In this document: in pieces, positions 45,733 through 56,462 of the stretch
Layout: every line of letters begins with the position of its first letter
How positions within the stretch are numbered: position 1 is the stretch's first letter
Assembly (NCBI GenBank): GCA_001599815.1
Contig: BCIA01000006.1
Location: forward strand, 4,900,961-4,964,960
DNA: 64,000 nt
Direction: 5' to 3'
From: Furcasterigmium furcatum
Taxonomy: Eukaryota; Ascomycota; Sordariomycetes; Glomerellales; Plectosphaerellaceae
Translations under genes and position numbers: made by a program
Notes under the pieces: generated by a model
Told to the model about the DNA's origin: nothing
Database searches by the model: none
What the model saw: only the letters and a program-made list of their open reading frames with translations

Positions 45733-47978
45733 CTACCGCTGATGTTCACGATAGGCCCGGATGAGAGCCCCCTGGCCCTTGTTCGACCAGCTGAACAACG
45801 TTAGCTACTCACTCCTCTTTGCCGATAAGGGAGGGGTTGACTCACATCTTGACTTGCCCGTCGTCGCCACAGGACGCCAACATGCAGTTGTCCTGGGGAT
45901 TCCAAACCACAGCGTTGGATCGGTCTCTGTGTCCATCCAGCTGCTCAATAACACTACCCGTATTCTTGTGCCAAATGAATACACTCCCATCTACAAGTTC
46001 GTCAGTCCGAGCTGGGAAGGGGTGCTGAAGAACACCAGACTCACCTTCACTACCGCTCACCACAAAGCTCTCGTTAGCGCCTCCCAGCGAGCTGCGGATC
46101 AAGCATTCGCCTCCTGAATGCCCCTTATATCTGTGGATCGTTTCCTTGGTCGACAAGTCGATGAGCCTGGCCTCCCCATCTGTCCGGTTCACCAGAAGAT
46201 GCTGCGAGTCTTTGCTAAGGCTGACCGACGTGGGCCTACTCGCGTCTGCCAATTCGAAGACGAACTCTCGCGTGTTGGCGTCGTACACGTGGATCGTGTG
46301 TGCATCGTCCACGGCGACAAGCCAGGTGCTATCACCACAGAGATCTTGAACTCGGTGGTTTTTGTTCCAGTCACAGACCAGTTCGCCTTCCAGGGTCCAG
46401 GTTCGCAGACTTGACGCCTTATCCAGTGAGCTTGTCGTGAAGGTCTGGCCGTCCGGAGCCCAGACGCAGCCACTGACTGGCTCGCTAGCACGCTCCAGCG
46501 TCTTGAGCAACGCCCCGGTCTACGTACGTTAGTGGTGATGGCGTCGCGGATGACAGCAGGGAACAACAAACCTTAGTATCCCACAGTCTACCGTGCTTGT
46601 CCTGGGCACAGGTTACGATCATAGAATCGTCCGGACTCCACGCAGCGTTGGCAATACCACCAGAATGGTCGCCCAGAGTTCGCAAGACATTGAAAGACGG
46701 TACGTCCCAGATGACAACAAAGTCGCTACTACCCCAGGCGGCAAGACGCCGCCCATCGTGTGAGAATTGCGCGCCCCAAACTTCGCCGCCCACATCTGAG
46801 AGGGAGATGGCGACTTCGGTCGGGAAGTGGGATCTTTCGCAGAAATGATCGGCGTACAGAGATGGGGATGTCGATACCGTGTGATATATACAGTTGTCGA
46901 TCTGGTTCCTCTTGACTTGCTGCAGTAGCACTGCCATGCGATGCTCTGGGAGCATCACCGAAGGGGAAATGCAGCGTGACAGTTCTGAGAGGAGCAGCCG
47001 CCGGGACTGTCCTTCCGCCCCGTCCCAGTGGGCTTTCGACTTGAGATCCTCTGTAGTTTGGCACATAAGTAAACTTGATAGGAAGTGAAGCTTGTGCGTG
47101 TCCTGGTTAAGGGGGGTGAGCTCGGTGCGAAGAACCAGCAGCGCCTTGCTCGTCTCTCGTCGTTCCAACAGCTCCAGGAACTTCTGTTGACGGACCCAGA
47201 AGCGCATGACGCTGATGTCAGAATCCACGGCCAGCACGAGGCCGTTGCCTGGCTGGCTGGGCTCGCCGTCTTCGGATGTCACGGCTGCGCCAGAGAGCAG
47301 CTCTTCCGCCTCGGCCCACGAGCCGGCGATGACGGCGTCTCGAAAGGCCGCGACAGTCGGACTTTCCAGCTCGTATCCGCTTTCTGTGCTGAGGTTCTCG
47401 GCAACGTCTTGATATCCCATGTCCGACAGTGTTTGGATGAGGAGCCGTGTGACCTCTTCCCTATCATGGCCGAAGTAGGTTGATGGTCTTGACGCTGCCC
47501 TGGCCTCTTTCTGCGACGATCCATTCAAGGCCGCCTTGCTCGACGTGCCGTTAGCCGTCGTGGCGGCATCGCCATTCGAGTACTGTGACCTAGACATGCC
47601 GTTGGAGGCGTCCATGGTGTCGTCTTGGTCGTCGGAGTCGACCCGGAGTCCGTCGAGTCGCTGTCGCTTGCGTGCGTGATCATGCGAGTCGGCAGGTGCA
47701 GGAGAGGGACTCTCCCGATCCCGTTGCCTGCGGCCGAGGGCCTGTCTGGTCACTGGCACGTTGACGTTGGGTTCTATCGTTTCAGCCGTGGTTTGCCGGG
47801 AAGCAGCGGAGGCGTCGTCGACGTAGAGGCGGCTGTCGTGGTCGATGGAAGCGCGAGTGAAGGATGCCTCGGCAAGCGACGAAGGACGCTGTTCGGGCAG
47901 AACGTGGACAGTGCGCCGGCCGCGGTTGTCGTCGTCGTCGTCTTCGTCTGTCGGGCTTGCAGGGCTTGCAGAGCTCAT
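45733..47978 (-). CDS. GID7: WD40 protein of the GID/CTLH E3 ligase, Gid7/WDR26 type
   Basis: Four exons on the minus strand, 47978-46572, 46519-46045, 45990-45846 and 45790-45733; 694 aa. A long disordered acidic N-terminus (residues 1-165) with a KRQR basic patch is followed by LisH (EEVTRLLIQTLSDMGYQDVAENLSTES, about 172-205), CTLH, and a WD40 propeller starting near 385 (GAQFSHDGRRLAAWGSSDFVVIWD, AWSPDDSMIVTCAQDKHGRLWD). The last exon gives the conserved end IWSNKGQGALIRAYREHQR, which validates the 58-nt terminal exon. Gid7/WDR26 is the oligomerising subunit of the GID ubiquitin ligase that degrades gluconeogenic enzymes. The 54-nt intron at 45991-46044 is in frame and free of stops. Confidence 0.94.
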
Positions 47979-48579
47979 GTGATGATGGGAATGTTGGAGG
48001 ATGGGATAATCAGGGAGAGGGCGAGCTTCTTCTCCACTGTGAGATGATGCTTCGGGTCCGGGGGTAGTCTGTGAGCTAGTCGAACTGGATGGACGCTGGC
48101 GGCAGCATGCCGATGACGTCCAATCACGCCCATAAGTAGCCCCCGGGCCGCTAAAATGACCTCCACTGTCATGTGCTTGCCTGGGCCGCGCCCAAGCGCT
48201 TGCCCAAGCGCCCTGGGATTTTTGCAGCTACCTGAGATAGGTAGGTCCACGGGTACCTAAGGATGGGCATGTTATGCTCGAGGAAAGCCACGACGGCGAA
48301 ACAGAACAAAACCGGAAGGCTTGTCCCTCTGGATTGACCGCAATCCCTTTAATGCTTTCCAACACGTCATAGGTAGGTACGGAGCTTTAGGTTTGCTTGC
48401 CTGCCAATCTCATAATGCGACTACTTATGCAGGTCGCGGCGCCTCTTTGCTTCAGGCGCAACCTTCATTCTACTGGGCTATATGTCTGGGACTCGGTAGC
48501 TCCCGTCGCCATAACTAACAATAATGCCTGCCCGTATACTACAGTTTTCTGAGAAACACCTCAACATCGGGGGATAAGA
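47979..48579. promoter_or_regulatory. GID7 promoter and 3' flank of the flavoenzyme gene
   Basis: Contains a GCCCAAGCGC direct repeat with an internal 10-bp palindrome CAAGCGCTTG (48193-48202), and TAGGTAGGT at 48238-48246 with GGTACCTA just after it, then AGGTAGGTAC at 48371-48380. No gene recognised. Confidence 0.5.
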
Positions 48580-50040
48580 TCATAGCTTGGGCTTCGCCGT
48601 TGTGGAACGAGCCAGCTCATCGGCAAGCACCATTCCAGGGCTTCCTCCTCTGCTACCATCTTCCGTCACGATGTGCTTGAACAGCTCCGCAACATCGCCC
48701 GTGTCTTGTGTCTCCCCTCCGTTCCACTTCCACTTCCGGTCAAACTCTGGGGGTCGCCTGCCCTCGATGCAGTCGGTGATCTTTTGCCCGATGATGGGCA
48801 GGAACTTGAATCCATGACCGCTGCCAGCCGTGGCGACGAACAGACCCTTCCACCCCGGATGATAGTCGATGATGAAGTCTCCGCTGGTCGTGTCAGTGTA
48901 CCAGCACAACCGTGTCTGGACAAAGGGCCGATCGTGAAGCTGCTTTAGCGGGATGATGCGCCGGATGATCCGACGGAGGTCCTCTTCGCCCTCAGCTGGG
49001 ATCCAGAGGTTGGGATCTGTGATGTGAGTCCGAGGTAGAGATGTCATCGCTGGAGGGCGGGGACCGTTCGGCCTCGTGGGGAGAGTGGTGGCTGGAGTAG
49101 GCACGGGGTTGACGTAGCCATACGCATGGCGGGCTGCCTTGAGTTTGCCTCGGGAAGGCGGAATGACAAACAATCCCGTGCTGAAGTTGAGAATCACAGG
49201 CATTTTTGCCAGAGCAGCTTCTTCGTCTGGAGTAATGTCCATATGCGCCACTGCCTGTCCCGTTGCTACGGCCTGTCCAGCCAGGTCGATCAAGGCGCCA
49301 GTCCAAGCTCCCGTGGCAACAACGACGAGATCGGCCGACAGCTCACGACCGTCTTCAAGTTGTGCGCCCGTCACACGTTCCCCAGAACGCGAAAGAGCCG
49401 CTGCGGTGCCGTGGATGAAGGTCACGCGACCCGTCGCCAGTACTCGCCTGAATAGCCACTGCATGCTCTTCTCGGCGTCAGCCCAGCCACTCGTGCCATT
49501 GAGATATCCCCAGTCGCCTGGTGTCTCGTCCAGGCCCATGCCAATAGCCTTGTTGATGGCGTCCCGGCTCGGCAGCTCGCGCATCTTGTCCGTCGACATG
49601 CCGCGCCCTTCTCGCGCCAAGTCCAGGACGTTATCCCAGCTCTGGCGGACATAGTCCATGCCAGACCTCTTCTTCTCCCCCGTGCCGGGTGGCTGTTTAA
49701 GAACCTCCACCGGCGGTGCGTCGGCGATCAGCATCAAGCCAGCCTCGCTATACCGGCCCTGGCCGCCGAGATCGTCGTCGCCGGTCTTGCGCCATTCTTC
49801 GTGGGCCTTGGCTGCGAGGTTGGCGTAGGCGCGATCGCAGTAATCGGGGCGGATGATGCGTGAGGTGTCGACGCTGGAGGAGTCGGGGGACGGGAAGACG
49901 CCTTGTTCTGGCGAGCGGTCGAGTACGGTGATTTTTGTCTGGGCAAAAGTCGGGCGATTTGCAAGTTCGAGGGCGGTCGAGAGGCCGAAGACCCCGCTGC
50001 CGATAATAAGGACCGAGGCGGGCACGGTGAAGGGGTCCAT
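48580..50040 (-). CDS. FAD-dependent amine oxidase, fructosyl-amino-acid/sarcosine oxidase family
   Basis: Single exon on the minus strand, 486 aa. The dinucleotide-binding motif GSGVFG is at residues 14-19, followed by SSSVDTSRIIRPDYCDRAY (typical of fructosyl amine oxidases, which have D-x-S-R/K-I-x-R-P-D-Y), GDWGYLNGTSGWADAEKSMQW, VATGAWTGALIDL, and TRLCWYTDTTSGDFIIDYHP with Cys379 at the covalent FAD position. GSGHGFKFLPIIG closes the FAD site. Enzymes of this family oxidise fructosyl amino acids or sarcosine/pipecolate and release H2O2, often in peroxisomes. The C-terminus AKPKL is only a weak PTS1-like tail. Divergent from the SR140-like gene. Confidence 0.93.
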   Translation of the reverse strand: MDPFTVPASVLIIGSGVFGLSTALELANRPTFAQTKITVLDRSPEQGVFPSPDSSSVDTSRIIRPDYCDRAYANLAAKAHEEWRKTGDDDLGGQGRYSEAGLMLIADAPPVEVLKQPPGTGEKKRSGMDYVRQSWDNVLDLAREGRGMSTDKMRELPSRDAINKAIGMGLDETPGDWGYLNGTSGWADAEKSMQWLFRRVLATGRVTFIHGTAAALSRSGERVTGAQLEDGRELSADLVVVATGAWTGALIDLAGQAVATGQAVAHMDITPDEEAALAKMPVILNFSTGLFVIPPSRGKLKAARHAYGYVNPVPTPATTLPTRPNGPRPPAMTSLPRTHITDPNLWIPAEGEEDLRRIIRRIIPLKQLHDRPFVQTRLCWYTDTTSGDFIIDYHPGWKGLFVATAGSGHGFKFLPIIGQKITDCIEGRRPPEFDRKWKWNGGETQDTGDVAELFKHIVTEDGSRGGSPGMVLADELARSTTAKPKL

Positions 50041-50587
50041 AGTGGGAGGAGAGATCGCTCACGAACAGAGGCTTCTTGTGACCACCTGAGAAAGTGACGA
50101 TGTCGTGGGCAGACCGTTGACCGCCCACTGTGCAGCCAAAGATGGCCGTAAAGCGTTTTCAGGACCTGGCCCCATCTTCCCCACGAGATCGGGAGGCTCC
50201 GTTATCCTAGATCGTGCCATGTCGGCGAGTCGAGTCCATTGTGTGCGGTGGTGGGGTTCTGCTTCCCAAGCGTCTGCAGGGCCCTGCACAAGTATCCACG
50301 TCGCATTGCAGGGATTCCGCGTATGCACGTACCGGACCCATCGGCCCCGACTATTGCATACTGCCCGCAGCGCCGTTTGGGAGCTTGAGCTGTGGCGCTT
50401 CAAGAACACCTGCCCTGGACAATATCCAAAGATTCAACAACGCCTACACCAACGTCAACCGGAGCTCTGAACACCATCCCGACTTCGCCGATTCGTCGAT
50501 CAAAGGCTGCCTTAGCCTCCTCCGAGTTCCCCTTACCACTGCGTCGTCTCCATCCCTCCTTGCGCCATGGCGCATCTTGCATAAACT
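50041..50587. promoter_or_regulatory. Divergent promoter, flavoenzyme and SR140-like genes
   Basis: 547 bp between two diverging start codons. C/T-rich on the plus strand in its right third. No specific motif recognised. Confidence 0.5.
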
Positions 50588-53044
50588 ATGTCGTCCAAAA
50601 AGATTGCCGAGTTCCCGAATGTGGAAGCGAAGCTTCAGAAACCCTCCAAACAGTCTGCATTCGAAAAGCAGCGAGCCGAAGCTGAGGCCAAACGAGCGCG
50701 GGAAGCTGCCGAGACCGCTGCGGTGCTGAAAGAGTTCGAGGCCAGCTTCGACAACGAGGATGACTATGGCGCGGGAAACAGTTCTCGGTTCTCCTCCTCG
50801 TCACAGGGACTTGCTCCTAGAGGCCTGGGATCCGGCGGCGCGTCGCATGGCGGACCTGGGAGACGGCATTTTGGCTCATCGACCCTGAAGAGCGGTCCTG
50901 GCAGCTTAGGTCCTCCGCCAGGCTCACGGAGCGGGCCGGGGAGCTTGGGTCCTCCACCTGGCTCGTACGGCGGCAAAAAAAGAGGCTTTGATTCGTTTAG
51001 ACAAGACCGGGATAGGGATGGGAGACTGGGACCTGACGACCGGGGCGACCATATCTCCGTGTCAAAAGCCTTCAACCACAGCGACGATGAGGGCGAGGAG
51101 CAGGCTCAAGACAGGACCGAGGAGGCGGTAGTGGCCCGACCCACGCTTCGCCTGTCCAACGTACCGCCCGGAACCTCCCCCGCCCTGGTCAAGAGCTTGA
51201 TGCCGTCAAACCTGACTGTTGAAGGCGTCAAGATCGTACCTACAAGTGGCCCTGCTCTGGAGCGGAAGTCTACCGTGGCGGTTGTCACCCTATCGCAAGA
51301 AACTCCTGCAACAGATATGGATGCTGCTGTTAGCGCCCTGCAAAATCGCTATCTAGGGTATGGATTTTATCTGTCACTGCACCGGCACCTCTCGTCTGCG
51401 GTCACTTCCTCCTTATCTGTTGCGTCCCTGAGCACCTCTTCTGCGGCATCTCACCCTTTCGGCGCCAAACCGGTATCACAAGACCAGAAACAAGGAAATG
51501 CTCCTTCTCAACAAGCGTTCCATCGGGGATTTGCACCACCAACTTCATACGGACCGAATGTTGGCGGCCCAGTCAACCGGTCCAGCCTACTCCACGTCCC
51601 GGTCAAACCCCCAGGCGATGTCAAGATGCTTCAACTCATCAACAAAACGATAGAGTCTATTTTGGAGCATGGGCCAGAATTCGAGGCACTCCTGATGACC
51701 AGGACAGAAGTCCAGCTGGAGGAGAAATGGGCTTGGATCTGGGACGCCAGGAGTGAGGGTGGCATATGGTACCGCTGGCGCCTTTGGGAGATTGTCACTG
51801 GCGCAGACTCCGGCGGAAAGAAGGGGAGATTTCTTCCCCTTTTCGACGGCAGTCACGCCTGGAAGGCGCCAGAGAAGAGGCTGGCCTTCGAGTACACTAC
51901 GCATATCGACGACTTTGTGTCAGACTCGGAGTACAACTCATCGGAGGACGAGGAGGACGAAGAGGACGCTGCTCGAGACCAGAAACCAGGCCAAGAAGCT
52001 GAGATTGCTTTCCTGAGCCCTCTCGACAAGGCGAAGCTCACCCACCTATTGTCACGACTTCCGACCACACTATCAAAGGTCCGAAAAGGAGACATTGCGC
52101 GGGTTACCACGTTTGCTCTAACACACGCTAGCCGTGGCGCGGACGAAGTCGTGGACATGATCGTGTCCAATATACACCGGCCATTTGCGCTGTCAGCGGC
52201 CAATCCTGATCACCAGGCAGATCGAGGGAAAAGCAAGCATGGCGAGTCACCAGAGCCAACAGAAGCTGAGACGGAAGAGAGGGTGGAGAAGGAGGGCCAA
52301 GACATCAGTGGCGCAAGTCTCGTGGGCCTATACGCAGTCAGCGATATCTTGTCGTCGTCCTCGACGAGCGGCATCCGCCATGCCTGGCGGTTTCGACAAA
52401 TATTTGAGGCGGCACTTCGAGAACGGAAGACTTTCGAATGCCTGGGCCTCATGGCAGAGAGACTGAATTGGGGCCGCCTGAAAGCTGAAAAGTGGAAGCG
52501 CAGCGTTGGAATGATCATCAACCTTTGGGAAGGCTGGTGTTGTTTCCCCGCAGAAACACAGGAGCTCTTCACCAACAGCTTCGACAATCCACCTTCATCG
52601 AAGACACTTGAGGAGGAGAACGAGGCTGCTAAGAAGGGGCGCTGGAAGACCGTCGATGCCACCACGCTGAGCAGTCTCCCTTTGGCGCCGGACAAGGACG
52701 ACGACGTGGAAGGCGAGCCTATGGACGAGGATGATGCAGTTGGCGTACCAATGGAGGAGGACAGCGATGTCGAGGGAGAACCCATGGAAGAGGATGATGT
52801 CGAGGGCGAGCCGATGGACGACGATGACATCGAAGATAGTAAGGATGCGGACCAATCGCCAAGGAGCAATTTGGAAGCGGCATCGGCGGCTGCAGTGGAC
52901 GGCAATGAGCGTGCGTCTGGTCCTGCAGCCACCCACACTGCTGGGGCAAGTCAGGTGTCATCCAAGTCCGCGGGACAGGGCAGGAAACGAATGAGGGCTG
53001 TCGACATGTTCGCGGATTCCGGCGAGTCGGACGGGGGCAATTAA
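50588..53044 (+). CDS. SR140/U2SURP-like splicing factor (RRM-like, SURP, CID)
   Basis: Intronless, 818 aa. N-terminal helix SAFEKQRAEAEAKRAREAAETAAVLKEF is typical of SR140 proteins. It is followed by Gly/Pro/Ser repeats (two GPGSLGPPPGS units), a weakly conserved RRM-like segment (TLRLSNVPPGTSPALVKSLM ... LGYGFYLSLHRHLSS), a SURP module (MLQLINKTIESILEHGPEFEALLM, then WAWIWDARSEGGIWYRWRLW), and a CID (LTHLLSRLPTTLSKVRKGDI, VGLYAVSDILSSSSTSGIRHAWRFRQIFE). SR140/U2SURP binds U2 snRNP. The C-terminus has about four acidic EGEPMDEDD-like copies (52690-52830) and a bipartite-like RKRMR. The RRM looks degenerate with a Ser-rich insertion. Confidence 0.9.
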   Translation: MSSKKIAEFPNVEAKLQKPSKQSAFEKQRAEAEAKRAREAAETAAVLKEFEASFDNEDDYGAGNSSRFSSSSQGLAPRGLGSGGASHGGPGRRHFGSSTLKSGPGSLGPPPGSRSGPGSLGPPPGSYGGKKRGFDSFRQDRDRDGRLGPDDRGDHISVSKAFNHSDDEGEEQAQDRTEEAVVARPTLRLSNVPPGTSPALVKSLMPSNLTVEGVKIVPTSGPALERKSTVAVVTLSQETPATDMDAAVSALQNRYLGYGFYLSLHRHLSSAVTSSLSVASLSTSSAASHPFGAKPVSQDQKQGNAPSQQAFHRGFAPPTSYGPNVGGPVNRSSLLHVPVKPPGDVKMLQLINKTIESILEHGPEFEALLMTRTEVQLEEKWAWIWDARSEGGIWYRWRLWEIVTGADSGGKKGRFLPLFDGSHAWKAPEKRLAFEYTTHIDDFVSDSEYNSSEDEEDEEDAARDQKPGQEAEIAFLSPLDKAKLTHLLSRLPTTLSKVRKGDIARVTTFALTHASRGADEVVDMIVSNIHRPFALSAANPDHQADRGKSKHGESPEPTEAETEERVEKEGQDISGASLVGLYAVSDILSSSSTSGIRHAWRFRQIFEAALRERKTFECLGLMAERLNWGRLKAEKWKRSVGMIINLWEGWCCFPAETQELFTNSFDNPPSSKTLEEENEAAKKGRWKTVDATTLSSLPLAPDKDDDVEGEPMDEDDAVGVPMEEDSDVEGEPMEEDDVEGEPMDDDDIEDSKDADQSPRSNLEAASAAAVDGNERASGPAATHTAGASQVSSKSAGQGRKRMRAVDMFADSGESDGGN

Positions 53045-54743
53045 AAGGCGCATGATGAACCGAATAGACACAGATACCCATGAATGATAGGCGGTGGCTG
53101 TTTCTTCTTTTGGGTTGTGTTGGGATGCAGATGAAGTCACGGCGCGCATCGGCATACGGCGACCCTAGGGCCCGGTCTGGTCTGCGGGTTGAAGGGGTCC
53201 AGACCGGGAGATGCAGCAAGTACTTGCTTCTCGCCGCCGTATTACCAAAGTCCAAGGCGAGAACCCGCTGGCAAGAGGGGCACCTAATGCCCCTGTATCA
53301 CATCTCAGCTGAGGGGTGGATGGGCACGTCGGTTTCAATTTCGACTGACCAAGTAGACGTTGGTTGATCAACAGGGTGTTGTTGTTCCCTTCACCCTCGG
53401 CCGCTCGAAATGCTTTGACCTCAAGGGCTCCGTCAAAACGGCCGTGCTGACCTCTTGTTCGAGTCGTCGGCAGCGGCCGTCAGATCTCGTACAGAGCTCG
53501 AAGTGTATGTCAGCCACGACTAATGACGAGAAACAAAGGCCGGCGGTTTGAAGTTCGGGGGAGGCTGCGGTCAAGGGCCGGACGGGCTGTGGTCGGTGCA
53601 TCCCCGAAAACTTGCTCACTCTGGGCACTGCGCCGACCCCCTGGCCCGAGCAAAAGCGTAAGTCTAGACCTGATTTGGCAAGTCCACTGTCGGGCGAGGT
53701 TGGATTTGAGGACGACCAAGCGGCTATCAGGGTCTGCGTGCTTAGTCACTGGCTGTTGGGAACCGTCGGAACGGCGCCAGATAACGGTGCTCCACTTCAC
53801 CCCACCTTCGGGTCCCACTCCAGCCTGGGCCGAGTTGGAGTCCACCTCGCATCTCACCACTCCCACCTCCATCCAAGCGGTTGACCAAAGCAAACGACTT
53901 CAGTTTTTGCCTGCCTTACTCACCGCGCACGGCTTGAGACATTGCGCCGGCCTCCATTCGGAAACACACTACGGTCCCTCCTCCAAATCCAGCCGGACAG
54001 CAGTGAGAGCCGCGCGGATCTCACTAGTCTCCTCACCCAACTTCATCACTCCTCCTCCCGAGCTCCCGGGCTCCGAAAGCCAGGTGTATCTCACAGTCCA
54101 CCCTGTCGCCGGACAATCTTGGACACGTCGATAGCCGCTCGGTGCTAGGAGAAGAGCCGGACGGGTGCTTCCCTACTGCCCTGGCGGCGGCGCAAGGCCG
54201 CTCTAGCTCGTGCAGGGCCGTCGCCCTGTCCCAACCATCCTGTTACCCCCAAGCGCACACATCGAGGATCGTCACCTATCCGTGCCACGGGCCGGCCTGT
54301 TCCCTGGACCCTGGAAGCAAGCAGACGAAGTGCCCACGCCCAGCAAGCCACTCCCCGCACGTGGGGCAACTTCTACCCGTGCTTGCAGCCGCCTGGGTTG
54401 ACAATATTGCCCCCCCATCTGATTTCAAACTCGCTGCTGTGGCCCTGTCGCCTCGCAGAGATCTTCCGCTTCTCAACTTTTCTCAGCTCGCAGCGTCTTC
54501 TGGATCTTGAAGCGCTCATCGCATGACGTTGACCGCGCACCGCTGGGCCTCCTTCTGAGCACGGTCAGGATCCGTCCGCAATTCTCCTACTCCCAGGTCT
54601 CAGCACAGCATTTGCTTACCCTCAAACTGATCAGCCTCTGTGCTGCGCCCCTCAATTTGTTTGTCTGAGGCCCTTGCCGGGTACTCGCCTCGCAAACTCG
54701 GCTCAACGTTCCACGAAGGACTCGAGACAGTCACAGTCTCATT
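53045..54743. promoter_or_regulatory. Upstream region and leader of the copper-fist gene
   Basis: 1.7 kb of Pro/Ser-coding-like GC-rich spacer with no supported gene. The last 200-300 nt are likely 5' leader. A possible uORF of 11 codons (54523-54558) precedes the main ATG by about 220 nt. No clear copper-response TTTGCTC element was found close to the gene. Confidence 0.45.
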
Positions 54744-56462
54744 ATGCCGCTCATCAACGGCCAGAAGATGGCTTGGTGAGTACCCTTTTCGTGTTCCCTC
54801 TAGATGTTTCTTCCTTATCCTTCTTAAATCTGTTCGTGTCGGGGTCTGTCTATGCGCAACCATCCCCTCATTTTGCCCGTTTTCGGAAGATGAGCTCAGA
54901 GCTGACCCTGGCTTTCGCCACGCAGCGAGCCTTGCATTCGCGGCCATCGTTCGACGAAATGCACACACGCAAATGAACGCCTCATGGTCCCCGTCCGGAA
55001 ACCTGGGCGCCCGCTGAGCACGTGTCCGCACCCGCCAGCACGGGGATGTGGTTGTGGCGGCGTTACTGCTGCGATTCCGAGAAAGCAGAAGTGCAACTGT
55101 GGTTCCTCTGAGAGCACCGATGGCGAAAAGCCTATCAAAGTCGAAACACCAACCAGCGATTCGATACCAACTTCGCCGACAAAAGCGTCCGCGCCCCCAG
55201 GCGCGTCTTACCGGGTTTCAAAGTCAACCTCCAAGTCAAACAGTCGCAAGCCGTCGTTCGGTCCCGCCCAACTCGAGCGTGTCGATGCCAGCCAAGTCAA
55301 CATCCTCCCCGCCTTTGACCAGACCTCTCTCCCCCAGGTTGGAGCTGGCATGCCCATGATGGGTACGCCCACACCCCGACCGAGCATGGACTACGGACAG
55401 ATGCCGTTGATGGGGACAAACGGTAGTCTACAGAACCCCCTGAGCTACCCGGTATACCACCAATCCATGGCACAGATCATGGTGCCACCTGAGATGCAAC
55501 ATCCCGGTGTCATCGCTCCCATGGCCATGCCACAGGCCCCTGAGAGCATTCCCCCGAGCAAACCTGTCAGCACAGGAGGATCTTGTTGCTCGGGATCGAA
55601 GGTTGCCAAGGCCACACCACCCGCCAGCGTCGAGTCAAGTCCGAAAGTCGAGCCAAAACCGACGACTGGTAGCTGCTGTTCATCGAAGAACCTTCCGCCG
55701 TTGCAAGTGAATAACGCCCCGCCAATGGCAAGCCACGGCATCGCGATGTCGCCCTTCCAAACGCCAGTTGCTCTGGGCCAGCAAGTCTTCCCAGCCTACA
55801 TGCCGCACCCCACTCTATTCACCTACCCGGCTCATTACGGTTCTTACATGTCGCCTTTGCAACCCGAACAGTGGAAGCAAACCATGGAGGCTCTTCAGTA
55901 CGGGCCACCGGCTTCCCAGCACGCTGGGTTCAACGTGACACCGCCTGTCACGTACAGCAATGGCAACACAGTAACTAGCAATGGGAGTTCTGACGGCATC
56001 ACATCGCACATGTGCACCTGCGGCGAAGGGTGCCAGTGCGTTGGATGCGCTGCCCATCCGTATAACCAGGCCACGCAAGACTACGTGCGCTCGGCCTGGG
56101 AGAGCATGGGCGACGATACATATAGCCACGCCAATGGCGTGAACGGTGTCAACGGTATCCACGGCACCACTACCCCGATCACCTCCAACGGAAACGGCAC
56201 GGCGCACGCAATGATACCACACCAAACCCTGGAAAAGGAGGACAGCAGCGAAAAGGTCGAGTCACCCATGGCTGCCGAGACGCCTTCCGAGGGAACCTCT
56301 GGAATTCACGAGGAGCTGTCGGCCAGCGACTTCTTCTTCGTTACCTACCCGTTCGGTGGCGACTCCTGCTCTGGCGAGACGGCGTCATGTCCTTGCGGCG
56401 ATGAGTGCCAGTGCTTAGGATGCTCGATACACAACAACAACGCTGCTCCGTTTGGAGAATGA
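54744..56462 (+). CDS. Copper-fist transcription factor, GRISEA/CUF1/Mac1-like
   Basis: Two exons, 54744-54775 and 54926-56462, with a 150-nt intron; 522 aa. The spliced N-terminus MPLINGQKMACEPCIRGHRS-type copper fist has Cys11, Cys14, Cys23 and His25, then VPVRKPGRP (the minor-groove RGRP-like motif) and further Cys residues in GCGCGG and CNCG. The C-terminus carries two cysteine arrays, CTCGEGCQCVGC (about 374-385) and CPCGDECQCLGC near the end, matching the copper-sensing motifs of Mac1/GRISEA. Two GSCCS motifs near 230 and 260 lie in the middle. Such factors activate copper-uptake genes when copper is low and are switched off by Cu(I) binding to the cysteine arrays. The intron splits the codon of the first zinc ligand, Cys11. 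Confidence 0.95.
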
